A stretch of 64,000 nt of DNA from the NCBI GenBank assembly GCA_964371075.1, contig CAYJKN010000002.1:682001-746000 (forward strand). The letters are read 5' to 3'. The translations under genes and the position numbers were made by a program. Every line of letters starts with the position of its first letter. Within the stretch, counting starts at the first letter, position 1. Positions 9,927 to 17,979 of this stretch are shown here, piece after piece. The stretch is from UTCHB3 sp964371075 (GTDB lineage Bacteria > Bacteroidota > Ignavibacteria > Ignavibacteriales > Ignavibacteriaceae). The notes below the pieces were generated by a model. It saw nothing but the letters and a program-made list of their open reading frames with translations, ran no database searches and had not been told where the DNA came from.

Positions 9927-11267
9927 ATGTTCAAATCGCTTGTACACCCGGGATCATTTAAAGGTGGGGTACATCCAGCAGAAGCAAAAGAGCTTTCGAT
10001 GGATTCTCCCTTTGAAAGAATGCCCAATCCGAAGATGATTTATCTCCCCCTCTCTCAACATGCGGGCAAAGAATCAAAGCTTTTGGTCGCCAAAGGCAGT
10101 ATGGTAAAAAAAGGTGAGTTACTCGCTGAACCCGACGGGTTTATTTCAGCTCCGATTCACTCTCCTGTGAATGGAACCGTTACCAAAATATCAAAAACTG
10201 CAAATCTTTCAGGCGTCCCCAAAAGTGTTATTGAGATCTCTGTCTCCGAAGAGAGCGAACCGTCATACCTTGAGGCAATTGACTACAAAACTGCAAATAA
10301 AACACAACTGCTCGATAGAATAAAAGATGCCGGAATTGTTGGCATGGGCGGAGCTGCGTTTCCCGCTTTTGTTAAACTTTCACCCCCTCCCGGCAAAAAA
10401 ATCGATAAACTTATCATTAATGCCGCTGAATGTGAACCATATCTCACACGCGACTATCGGTTAATGCTCGAATTTACCGACGAATTAATCGCCGGAATCG
10501 AAATTTTGATGAAAATCACGGGTGTTGAATGTGTGATTGGTATCGAGGATAACAAACCAAAAGCAGTTGAAATCTTAAAAAATAAACTCGGAAACCGCAC
10601 AGATATAACAGTAGAAGTTCTACCTGTAAAGTATCCTCAAGGTGCCGAGAAGATGTTGATTTACGCTGTCACCGGAAAGAAAGTACCCCCCGGAAAACTC
10701 CCGATGGATGTGGGTATTGTGATGCAAAATGTTGGAACTGCCATCTCGGTGTTCAGAGCTGTCGCTTTTGGCGAACCACAAATAGAAGCCTATGTTTCTG
10801 TAACCGGTGGCGGCATTACAAAACCTCGAAATATTATTGTTCCGATAGGAACTCCTGTATCAGAGATACTTGACTTTTGTGGAGGACTAAAACCCGATGC
10901 AATAAAAGTTATCGCAGGTGGTCCAATGATGGGAAACAACCTCTACGATTACAGCGCTCCCGTTATGAAAGCAACTTCAGGTTTACTGATCCTCACGGAA
11001 GCCGAATCACAACCGGGTGAAGCAATTGCCTGCCTGCGGTGTGGAAAGTGTATTGAAGTTTGTCCGGTTAATCTGATGCCAACAAGGCTTTCGCAATACT
11101 CTAAACTTCAACGATTTGAAGACGCAGAGGCTGCCGGGATTCTTGTTTGTATGGAATGTGGTTGTTGCGCTTATGAATGTCCTGCAAATATTCCGCTTGT
11201 TCAATGGATTAAACTGGGTAAAAAGGAAGTGATGAAAATAAAACAACAGGAAAGGAAGAGTGCCTGA
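9927..11267 (+). CDS. rnfC: Rnf complex subunit C (NADH/ferredoxin-side electron entry)
   Basis: 446 residues opening with the RnfC hallmark HPGSFKGGVHPAEAKELS. An NADH/FMN-binding-like region follows (GIVGMGGAAFPAFVKL, INAAECEPYLTRDYRLM), then an SLBB-like stretch, then two [4Fe-4S] motifs: CLRCGKCIEVCP at about residue 369 and CMECGCCAYECP at about 408. It is the peripheral Rnf subunit that passes electrons between NAD(H) and the membrane subunits. It is first in an 11-gene co-directional cluster. The next ATG begins 1 nt after its stop. The length matches the usual ~440 residues; no long alanine-rich tail as in gammaproteobacterial RsxC. Confidence 0.97.
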   Translation: MFKSLVHPGSFKGGVHPAEAKELSMDSPFERMPNPKMIYLPLSQHAGKESKLLVAKGSMVKKGELLAEPDGFISAPIHSPVNGTVTKISKTANLSGVPKSVIEISVSEESEPSYLEAIDYKTANKTQLLDRIKDAGIVGMGGAAFPAFVKLSPPPGKKIDKLIINAAECEPYLTRDYRLMLEFTDELIAGIEILMKITGVECVIGIEDNKPKAVEILKNKLGNRTDITVEVLPVKYPQGAEKMLIYAVTGKKVPPGKLPMDVGIVMQNVGTAISVFRAVAFGEPQIEAYVSVTGGGITKPRNIIVPIGTPVSEILDFCGGLKPDAIKVIAGGPMMGNNLYDYSAPVMKATSGLLILTEAESQPGEAIACLRCGKCIEVCPVNLMPTRLSQYSKLQRFEDAEAAGILVCMECGCCAYECPANIPLVQWIKLGKKEVMKIKQQERKSA

Positions 11268-11268
11268 T

Positions 11269-12249
11269 ATGGATACTGCTACCACTGTTGAATTAAAAAA
11301 TAAAACAATTCTCACCAGTACACCACATGTTCACTCAAAATTGAGTGCACAAAAAGCGATGTGGCTGGTTGTCATCTCCCTCCTGCCTCCTTTGGTAATG
11401 GGGGTTGTCTATTTTGGTCTTTATCAGCTTATCATCGTTTTGGCCGCACTTGCCGGAGCGGTAATTACTGAATCGGCTTTAAAGTACATTAGAAATCAAA
11501 AGATCACAATTCTTGATGGAAGTGCCATAATTACGGGCCTTCTTCTTGGATTGATTGTGCCTCCGGGGTTAAATCCTGTGTTTGCCTTTATCGGGTCGGT
11601 GGTTGCAATAGGCTTTGGGAAAGAAGTGTTTGGAGGATTGGGATATAACATCTTTAATCCCGCACTTGTTGGAAGAGCATTTTTGCAAGCGGCATATCCC
11701 GTGGCGATGACCACCTGGAGTGCCCCTGCAATGGCAGTTGACACCGTAACAAAAGCAACCCCTCTCAGCCTCTTTAAATTTGAAGCAATTGCATCAAAAG
11801 GTGGAGTTGATCCGTTGTCCCTGTTCCTTGGGAATGTAGGCGGTTCGATTGGTGAAACTTCCTCAATTGCCATACTTGTCGGGATGGTCTTTTTGATCGC
11901 AATGAAAGTGTTGAACTGGCGTGTACCACTTGCAATGATTGTTGGTTTACTCCTTTTCAGCGGCATTTTTTGGCTCATCGATCCCACAAAATTTGCATCG
12001 CCCATCCATCACCTGTTTATGGGTGGTTTTATGTTTGGTGCTGTTTACATGGCAAGTGATTGGGTTACCTCACCCGTCACCAACAAAGGAATCTGGATAT
12101 ATGGCATGGCAATTTCATTAATTGTTGTCATGATCAGGTTATTTGGTGGTCTTCCTGAAGGTGTCATGTATGCTATTTTGATCATGAACGGATTTGTTCC
12201 GTTAATTAACAGATATACAAAACCTGTAATTTTTGGAGCAGAAAAATGA
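11269..12249 (+). CDS. rnfD: Rnf complex subunit D (membrane, covalent FMN)
   Basis: 326 residues from the ATG; a GTG at 11260 would add three residues and overlap rnfC. AGGAAG upstream suits either start. Many transmembrane helices, with family blocks SPHVHS-like (TPHVHSKLSAQKAMW), DGSAIITGLLLGLIVPP and GYNIFNPALVGRAFL. The covalent flavin site is probably the Thr in DTVTKATPL (consensus S/T-x-A-T), where Lys replaces the more usual Gly. FMN would be attached by the ApbE encoded downstream. The stop overlaps the start of rnfG by ATGA, showing translational coupling. Confidence 0.96.
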   Translation: MDTATTVELKNKTILTSTPHVHSKLSAQKAMWLVVISLLPPLVMGVVYFGLYQLIIVLAALAGAVITESALKYIRNQKITILDGSAIITGLLLGLIVPPGLNPVFAFIGSVVAIGFGKEVFGGLGYNIFNPALVGRAFLQAAYPVAMTTWSAPAMAVDTVTKATPLSLFKFEAIASKGGVDPLSLFLGNVGGSIGETSSIAILVGMVFLIAMKVLNWRVPLAMIVGLLLFSGIFWLIDPTKFASPIHHLFMGGFMFGAVYMASDWVTSPVTNKGIWIYGMAISLIVVMIRLFGGLPEGVMYAILIMNGFVPLINRYTKPVIFGAEK

Positions 12250-12806
12250 ATAATGTAACAAAAATGCTGGTTACTCTTGTAGTAATTGGAGCCATCTCCG
12301 GGGGTCTTCTCGCCAAAATATTTGAATGGGCAGACCCTCAGATTAAAGCTAATGCACAAAAAGAGACTGAAAAAGCCATCTTTGTGGTTCATCCCGAAGG
12401 TAAAAAACAGGAAAAATTGACCGGAATTCCGGATGAACTTTACAAGGTAATGGATGATAAAGGCAACCTAATAGGTTATGCAATGCCTGTTAAAGGGAAC
12501 GGTTTTCAAGGTGTAATTAAGATGATGATGGGAGTGTCTCCCGATCTGAAGAAGATTACCGGACTTACAGTTCTCGATCAGGTTGAAACCCCGGGACTTG
12601 GTTCCGAGATCACTAAAGAGAGTTTCACCGATCAATTTAAAAAAGTTGATCCCACCCCTGCCATCGTTGGCAAAAAAGGTGCCACTGAAACTCCAAATGA
12701 CATCCTGACAATTACGGGCGCAACAATTTCCTCAAAAGCAGTTGTGAAAATTATGAATCTTGGACTTGAAGAGTTGAGAAAACTTAAAAAAGAGGGGAAG
12801 ATATGA
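12246..12806 (+). CDS. rnfG: Rnf complex subunit G (periplasmic FMN protein)
   Basis: 186 residues with one N-terminal membrane anchor (MLVTLVVIGAISGGLLAKIF) and an FMN-binding domain. The flavinylation motif DILTITGATISSKAV contains the Thr that ApbE modifies. The block DQVETPGLGSEIT is also conserved in RnfG/NqrC. It carries electrons through the periplasm-exposed flavin between RnfD and the other subunits. It overlaps rnfD by 4 nt and rnfE by 4 nt, so the three are cotranslated. Confidence 0.97.
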   Translation: MNNVTKMLVTLVVIGAISGGLLAKIFEWADPQIKANAQKETEKAIFVVHPEGKKQEKLTGIPDELYKVMDDKGNLIGYAMPVKGNGFQGVIKMMMGVSPDLKKITGLTVLDQVETPGLGSEITKESFTDQFKKVDPTPAIVGKKGATETPNDILTITGATISSKAVVKIMNLGLEELRKLKKEGKI

Positions 12807-13498
12807 GTAAATCAATTGGACCCTTAAATGATTTCATGAACGGAATCTGGAAACAGAACCCGATATTTAAACAGGTGCTTGGGACTTGTCCCACTCTCGC
12901 TGTAACAGTTTCGGTTATCAACGGCGTAGCAATGGGACTTGCAACAACATTTGTGTTGCTTTTCAGCAGTCTGATTATTTCGATGATCAAAAAACTGATT
13001 CCCAACCAGGTAAGAATTGCCGCATATATCGTGGTTATTGCAACTTTTGTTACAATAGTTGATATTGTAATGAAAGCACAATTTCCTGATTTAAGCAAGG
13101 CACTTGGACCATTCATTCCGTTGATCGTTGTAAACTGTATCATACTTGGAAGAGCTGAAGCGTTTGCATCAAAGAACACAGTTGTCCGTTCCGGATTTGA
13201 CGCCCTTGGCATGGGTGCCGGGTTTACGCTGGCTCTGTTGGTAATTGGCGGTATTAGAGAAATACTTGGATCAAACAAACTTTTTGGTTTTGTTGTACTT
13301 CCTGATACTGTTGAACCGATGTTAATTTTTATCCTTCCTGCAGGAGCATTCCTCACTCTTGGAATTCTTTTTGGGATAGCCAATAATTATGAGCAGAAGA
13401 AGAAGGATAAAGAGATTCAGAAGGCAATTTTATCCGAGAGATCAACAAAACTTGTAACTGCTCCGGCCACTCCACAAACTGAAACTGAGGAGGCGTAA
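12803..13498 (+). CDS. rnfE: Rnf complex subunit E (integral membrane)
   Basis: 231 residues, six predicted transmembrane helices. It opens with NGIWKQNPIFKQVLGTCPTL, diagnostic for RnfE/NqrD, and has the mid-membrane block PLIVVNCIILGRAEAFAS with the conserved Cys of the RnfA/E membrane iron site. The C-terminal ~30 residues are charged and cytoplasmic. It overlaps rnfG (ATGA) and is separated from rnfA by one base. Together with RnfA it forms the Fe-containing, ion-translocating core. Confidence 0.97.
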   Translation: MSKSIGPLNDFMNGIWKQNPIFKQVLGTCPTLAVTVSVINGVAMGLATTFVLLFSSLIISMIKKLIPNQVRIAAYIVVIATFVTIVDIVMKAQFPDLSKALGPFIPLIVVNCIILGRAEAFASKNTVVRSGFDALGMGAGFTLALLVIGGIREILGSNKLFGFVVLPDTVEPMLIFILPAGAFLTLGILFGIANNYEQKKKDKEIQKAILSERSTKLVTAPATPQTETEEA

Positions 13499-13499
13499 G

Positions 13500-14072
13500 A
13501 TGGATTTGTTATTAATTTTTCTTTCTGCTGCAATTGTAAACAACTTTGTTCTTTCTTACTTCCTGGGGATTTGTCCCTTCATCGGAGTATCAAACAAACT
13601 TACTTCTGCGTTTTCGATGGGAGTTGCAACTACTTTTGTACTTGTATTAACCGCTGTGGTAACATGGATGATCAATAATTTGATCCTGCTGCCTGCCGGG
13701 CTCGACTATTTGCAGTATGTTTCCTTCATTCTGGTAATTGCTTCGCTTGTGCAGTTTGTTGAGATGTTCATTAAAAAAACATCACAGCCACTTTACAGAG
13801 CACTTGGAATATATCTTCCACTCATCACCACTAATTGTGCTATTCTTGGGCTTGCCCTTTTTATGGCACTTCGCGATTATTCGATGATGCAAAGTATATT
13901 CTTTGGACTTGGCGCAGGAACAGGCTTTACCCTTGCCCTGGTAATCATGGCAGGGATCAGAGAAGAACTTGAACTCGCCGATATTCCCAAACCGTTTAGA
14001 GGTGTTCCCATCACATTGATTACTGCGGGACTTCTTGCAATGGCTTTTATGGGATTTTCGGGACTGATATAG
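13500..14072 (+). CDS. rnfA: Rnf complex subunit A (integral membrane)
   Basis: 190 residues, six transmembrane helices, matching the family length. Conserved blocks are NNFVLSYFLGICPFIGVS and YLPLITTNCAILGLALF, each with the Cys that ligates the intramembrane iron centre together with RnfE. It pairs with RnfE as inverted homologues. It is followed after 21 nt by the Tat/NusG_II gene, so transcription probably continues. Confidence 0.97.
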   Translation: MDLLLIFLSAAIVNNFVLSYFLGICPFIGVSNKLTSAFSMGVATTFVLVLTAVVTWMINNLILLPAGLDYLQYVSFILVIASLVQFVEMFIKKTSQPLYRALGIYLPLITTNCAILGLALFMALRDYSMMQSIFFGLGAGTGFTLALVIMAGIREELELADIPKPFRGVPITLITAGLLAMAFMGFSGLI

Positions 14073-14093
14073 AAATTAAAACTGGAGTTTAAA

Positions 14094-14807
14094 ATGATAA
14101 ACAGAAGAGATTTTTTAAAATTATCGGGTGTTGCTCTTGTCGCTTTGGGAAGTGGTGCAGGTCTAAAAAGGCTGCTTTTCCGTCCTGAAAGAGAAGTAAC
14201 CCTTGCTGCCCTTCTGCCCGATGATACTGTAATGCTGGCAAAAGTGTTAAACAACCTTGCAGGTGAGGCAGGGATATCCCTGAGACCATCAACCACAATG
14301 CTAATTGGTGAGAATTCAGTTGTTTCCAAACTTGTAAAACTTGGTTTTTCATCCCATAAGGTTAATGATCCACGATTTGCCATTTCGATTTCGCGGATAG
14401 CCCCGGGGAATGAAGGTGATATATTTGTACACACTGATGATTTGGCGATTCTTAAACCTGAAACAGGTTTCTCAAATTCCCTCAGAAATTTACGTCAGGA
14501 ATTAAAATCGACAAAAGCTTCACTTCTTCTTTCAGTAAAATCACTTGGAGAAAATGATTCAAAAGGTGAACGATTTGTAGTGATTGAATCGGAAGGGAAA
14601 AATATCGAAAGACTTCCATTATCCGGCGAAGTAAAAGAAATTGTCGTTTATGGCGGGAATATAATCTCGGTCGGTAATGGCAGGGCATTTGTAAAACATC
14701 ACGGCTGTAAACATGGGATCTGCACAAGCATGGGTCATGTTTCCATGGCGGGTGATGTTATCGCCTGTGCTCCACACCAGACAATGATTTCTGTTGTGAA
14801 AGTCTAA
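14094..14807 (+). CDS. Tat-signal protein with C-terminal NusG domain II-like module
   Basis: 237 residues. The N-terminus MINRRDFLKLSGVALVALGSG is a classic twin-arginine signal, implying export of a folded or cofactor-bound protein. The final ~40 residues (GNIISVGNGRAFVKHHG, then CKHGIC, MGHVSMAGDVIACAPHQ) resemble the NusG domain II-like module that often accompanies rnf genes. That module keeps a CxxxxC-type pair plus a later Cys. The middle ~150 residues are not recognised. Its position between rnfA and apbE points to an Rnf-associated role, perhaps assembly or an extra-cytoplasmic redox partner. The Tat signal fused to this domain is unusual; see findings. Confidence 0.75.
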   Translation: MINRRDFLKLSGVALVALGSGAGLKRLLFRPEREVTLAALLPDDTVMLAKVLNNLAGEAGISLRPSTTMLIGENSVVSKLVKLGFSSHKVNDPRFAISISRIAPGNEGDIFVHTDDLAILKPETGFSNSLRNLRQELKSTKASLLLSVKSLGENDSKGERFVVIESEGKNIERLPLSGEVKEIVVYGGNIISVGNGRAFVKHHGCKHGICTSMGHVSMAGDVIACAPHQTMISVVKV

Positions 14808-14808
14808 A

Positions 14809-15804
14809 ATGTTCAATCGGAAAGCCGTCTTTTTTATTATCGCATTTATCCTCTTTTTCCTCGTGGGTCTCTTTTATTCAGATTGGGGCAGCACAACGGA
14901 ACGAAAGGTTAAACAGATAATGCCATTGATGGGAACTGTAGTTGAAATACAGATTCTTGAGGGTGACGGACAAAATTACCCCCTGGCATTTGAGAAGGCT
15001 TTTGATGAGATCAGACGAATTGATTCTCTCTTTTCTGATTATAAAGATTCGAGTAGCATCAGTCTAATTAACCGGCTGGATTCGGGTAAGGTGGTGGTGT
15101 CAAAAGAGGTGACATCACTAATAAAAAGAGCCTTAAAAATTTCTGCAGAAACAAATGGTGCCTTTGATGTCACAGTTGGTGGACTGGTCAAACTTTGGGG
15201 CTTTAAAGATGAAACATACCATGTTCCCATGAAAGATTCAATTTTGATGGTGATGAACAACATCGGTTATTCAAATATTGAAGTGGTCGACGACTCAACC
15301 ATCATCAAAAAGAAAAATTCCCAACTCGACCTTAGTGGAATCGCAAAGGGTTACGCCGTTGATATGGCATACCTGGTTCTTAAAGGTCTGGGAATAAAAA
15401 GCTTTTTGATAAATGCCGGTGGCGAGATCAGAGGAATGGGTGAGGATTGGAAAACCGGAGTTCAAGACCCTTTTTCAGAGCAGGGAATTGTTGAAATTAT
15501 TGTTCCGGGTGACAAAGCTGTGGCCACTTCGGGTAATTATCAAAACTACTTTGAAGTGGACAAAATTCGTTATTGTCATCTGTTTGATCCTAAAACGGGA
15601 TTTCCGGCTGACAAAGTGGTGAGTGTAACAGTTATCAGTGATGATGTAACCCTAGCTGATGCTTTGGCAACAGCCTTTTTTGTGGTTGGAATCGAAAAAA
15701 GTAAAGAATTGTTAAAAAAATTCCCGGGAAGTGAATTTTTGATCATCGACAAAGATGGTAAAAAATTCTATTCTGACGGATTCAAAAAATATACAAGGAG
15801 TTGA
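14809..15804 (+). CDS. apbE: FAD:protein FMN transferase (ApbE)
   Basis: 331 residues with an N-terminal membrane anchor or lipoprotein-free signal (AVFFIIAFILFFLVGLFYSDW). ApbE blocks are present: LMGTVVEIQI, FDEIRRIDSLFSDY, LDLSGIAKGYAVD, FLINAGGEIRGMG, and ATSGNY followed by HLFDPKTGFPAD. The enzyme moves FMN from FAD to a Thr of target proteins in the periplasm. Its likely clients here are RnfG (TITGATIS) and RnfD (TKATPL), encoded 2-3 kb upstream in the same cluster. It starts 1 nt after the preceding stop. Confidence 0.95.
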   Translation: MFNRKAVFFIIAFILFFLVGLFYSDWGSTTERKVKQIMPLMGTVVEIQILEGDGQNYPLAFEKAFDEIRRIDSLFSDYKDSSSISLINRLDSGKVVVSKEVTSLIKRALKISAETNGAFDVTVGGLVKLWGFKDETYHVPMKDSILMVMNNIGYSNIEVVDDSTIIKKKNSQLDLSGIAKGYAVDMAYLVLKGLGIKSFLINAGGEIRGMGEDWKTGVQDPFSEQGIVEIIVPGDKAVATSGNYQNYFEVDKIRYCHLFDPKTGFPADKVVSVTVISDDVTLADALATAFFVVGIEKSKELLKKFPGSEFLIIDKDGKKFYSDGFKKYTRS

Positions 15805-15805
15805 T

Positions 15806-16615
15806 ATGGACACTCAATTTTTAATTGCTCTTGCAACAATGGGAGGACTCGGTTTTATTTTTGCCGGTGCTTTGGCTATTGCAGACAAAAAGTTAAGAGT
15901 TGAAGAAAATCCTCTTATTGGTGATATCAATGATGTGCTGCCGGGTGCAAACTGTGGTGGGTGTGGCTACGCGGGCTGTTACGACTTTGCCTGCCACGCA
16001 GCTGACAAAACAGCTCCATCAAATGGTTGTCCCGTGGGTGGTTCTGAAACAGCACTCTCTATTGCCCGTTTATTGGGTGAAGAAGCCGGTGAAGTTGTAA
16101 GGTTTCTACCAAGAGTCCTTTGCAGAGGTGGAAATGTTGAAGCAGTTAAAAAGTATTCAACTTACCACGGACCCGTTACATGCAGTGCCATGGACCTTCT
16201 TTCAGGAGGAGATAAACTCTGTTTCTACGGTTGTTTGAGTGGTGGTGACTGTGTTACATCATGTCCTTTTGGTGCGATGGTGATGGGTGAAAATGGATTA
16301 CCCGAGGTGATTGAATCACTTTGCACAGGTTGTGGCAAATGTGTTAAAGCCTGTCCAAGAAATATCATCGAAATGCACCCTGCAAATCGAAAAGTTTTTG
16401 TATTTTGCAAGAGTCATGACGACCCAAAAACTTCGAAGTCCGTTTGCTCTGTTTCCTGCATGGGATGCAGCATCTGTGCAAGAAAATCGGATGGAAGTGT
16501 TGTCATGGATAATAATCTTGCAATAATCGACTATGATTTACTTGATGTAGAAAAAATCCCGTTTGAAAAATGTACAACCAAAGCGATCAGAATGATAGAA
16601 CTGGTAGAAAAATAG
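15806..16615 (+). CDS. rnfB: Rnf complex subunit B (multi-[4Fe-4S] ferredoxin subunit)
   Basis: 269 residues from the ATG preceded by AAGGAG. A longer frame from 15755 would overlap apbE and lacks support. One N-terminal membrane helix is followed by the Fe-S domain C50-G-G-C53...C58...C75 (Cx2Cx4Cx16C), the RnfB/ASKHA-type cluster. Further ferredoxin-like Cys sets follow: CFYGCLSGGDCVTSCP, CTGCGKCVKACP and CSVSCMGCSICARKS. It accepts electrons from soluble ferredoxin. Here it lies after apbE at the end of the rnf block (CDGEA...B), the order seen in many anaerobes. Confidence 0.96.
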   Translation: MDTQFLIALATMGGLGFIFAGALAIADKKLRVEENPLIGDINDVLPGANCGGCGYAGCYDFACHAADKTAPSNGCPVGGSETALSIARLLGEEAGEVVRFLPRVLCRGGNVEAVKKYSTYHGPVTCSAMDLLSGGDKLCFYGCLSGGDCVTSCPFGAMVMGENGLPEVIESLCTGCGKCVKACPRNIIEMHPANRKVFVFCKSHDDPKTSKSVCSVSCMGCSICARKSDGSVVMDNNLAIIDYDLLDVEKIPFEKCTTKAIRMIELVEK

Positions 16616-16618
16616 CCA

Positions 16619-17077
16619 ATGGCTGAAGTATTCACCGAAGAAGGAATTGTCGTCGAGAAACGAGGTGATCTCGCCGAGATTGCCATCATGGACAAAGGTA
16701 ATTGCAAAACATGCGCTGCAAAGCCGTTTTGTAAAACCAACGTGGATGGAGTTTATTCCAATCTCACAGTGTACGACAAACTGGGCTCCAAACCCGGAGA
16801 TGAGGTAATCATTGAGGTGAAGGGCTCCGATCTGCTTAAAGCAGTGATGATGGTGTATGGTCTGCCTTTGTTTTTGTTTATTTTTACAATTGGAACTCTC
16901 ATTTATTTTTATAGCGGGGATGTTAACAAAGAAATTATAGCATTTTTCTCGGCAATTCTTGTTCTTGCGGTGTATTATACAATTATAAAAATTGCCGGTG
17001 TAAAAGGGAATGTAAAAAAGGAAAATCTTCCAAAAACAGTTAGAATTAAAAAATCCTTTCAGTCAATTAATCATTAA
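16619..17077 (+). CDS. rseC: RseC/MucC-family membrane protein
   Basis: 152 residues. The N-terminal half begins EEGIVVEKRGDLAEIAI and carries a Cys cluster (CKTCAAKPFC); two membrane helices follow (MMVYGLPLFLFIFTIGTLIYFY and IAFFSAILVLAVYYTII). This is the RseC/SoxR-reducing-system fold, which is linked to Rnf/Rsx complexes in other bacteria. It starts 3 nt after rnfB, so it is translationally linked. A role in Rnf assembly or reduction of an iron-sulfur regulator is plausible but not shown. Confidence 0.88.
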   Translation: MAEVFTEEGIVVEKRGDLAEIAIMDKGNCKTCAAKPFCKTNVDGVYSNLTVYDKLGSKPGDEVIIEVKGSDLLKAVMMVYGLPLFLFIFTIGTLIYFYSGDVNKEIIAFFSAILVLAVYYTIIKIAGVKGNVKKENLPKTVRIKKSFQSINH

Positions 17078-17089
17078 ACAAGGATATTA

Positions 17090-17947
17090 ATGTTTAAAAT
17101 AGTCTCAGCAGAATTTTTGGCACCAGAAGTTAAACGATTTGAAATAGAAGCACCAAAAATCGCTGCAAAAAGAAAAGCGGGACAATTTGTTATTGTTCGT
17201 ATTTCTGCACAAGGAGAAAGAATCCCTTTGACTATAGCTGACTCTTCAGTTGAAAGAGGAACAATAACCATTATTGTTCAAGGCATTGGAAAAACCACAC
17301 GAGAGATCAACGAACATAAATCCGGTGACTTCTTCATGGATGTGGTCGGTCCTTTGGGACTTCCATCTCATATAGAAAATTTTGGGACAGCAATCAGCAT
17401 CGGTGGAGGAGTTGGAACTGCTATTGCATTTCCCACGGCCAAAGCATTAAAAGAGGCAGGAAACCACACTATCTCCATAATTGGCGGAAAATCGAAAGAA
17501 TATGTAATTCTTGAGAAAGAACTCAGAGAGATTTGTGACGAGGTTTATCCAACTACCGATGATGGAAGTTATGGCTATCACGGGTTTGTAACGGGTAAAT
17601 TAAAAGACATTATTGAATCAGGCACAAAAGTCGATTTTGTTTTGGCTATTGGTCCCGTTCCCATGATGAAGGCTGTTGCGGATGTTACCAGACCTTATGG
17701 GATAAAAACCGTAGTAAGCCTCAATCCCGTCATGGTTGACGGCACAGGGATGTGTGGAGGCTGCAGAGCCGTGGTTGGTGGACAAACAGTATTTGTTTGT
17801 GTTGATGGACCTGAATTTGACGCTCACGAAGTTGATTTCACCTTGTTGATGAAACGAAACAACACATACAGAAGCGAAGAAAAATCGGCACTCGACAAAC
17901 ATGTTTGTAGCCTCGATAAACAATTCGCAGAAGCAATTAACAATTAG
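17090..17947 (+). CDS. nfnA: NADH-dependent reduced ferredoxin:NADP+ oxidoreductase, small subunit
   Basis: 285 residues. The ferredoxin-reductase fold is shown by the FAD block GERIPLTIADSS, the domain linker VVGPLGLPS, the nucleotide-binding block GGGVGTAIAFPTAKAL, and the C-terminal [2Fe-2S] signature GTGMCGGCRAV...FVCVDGPEFDAHEVDF. This matches NfnA/sulfide dehydrogenase SudB. With NfnB it couples NADPH oxidation to reduction of NAD+ and ferredoxin by electron bifurcation, or the reverse. Adjacent Rnf uses the same ferredoxin and NADH pools. ATTAATG precedes the coding region with AAGGA as a modest SD. Confidence 0.9.
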   Translation: MFKIVSAEFLAPEVKRFEIEAPKIAAKRKAGQFVIVRISAQGERIPLTIADSSVERGTITIIVQGIGKTTREINEHKSGDFFMDVVGPLGLPSHIENFGTAISIGGGVGTAIAFPTAKALKEAGNHTISIIGGKSKEYVILEKELREICDEVYPTTDDGSYGYHGFVTGKLKDIIESGTKVDFVLAIGPVPMMKAVADVTRPYGIKTVVSLNPVMVDGTGMCGGCRAVVGGQTVFVCVDGPEFDAHEVDFTLLMKRNNTYRSEEKSALDKHVCSLDKQFAEAINN

Positions 17948-17979
17948 TTTAACCTTTTAACTTAAATAAAAGAGAATCA

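Noticed and set aside
12784..13383. 199-codon minus-strand frame opposite rnfE
   Set aside because: It is a shadow of rnfE, whose protein is clearly recognised; composition (Pro, Ser, Ile-rich without motif) is typical of antisense frames.
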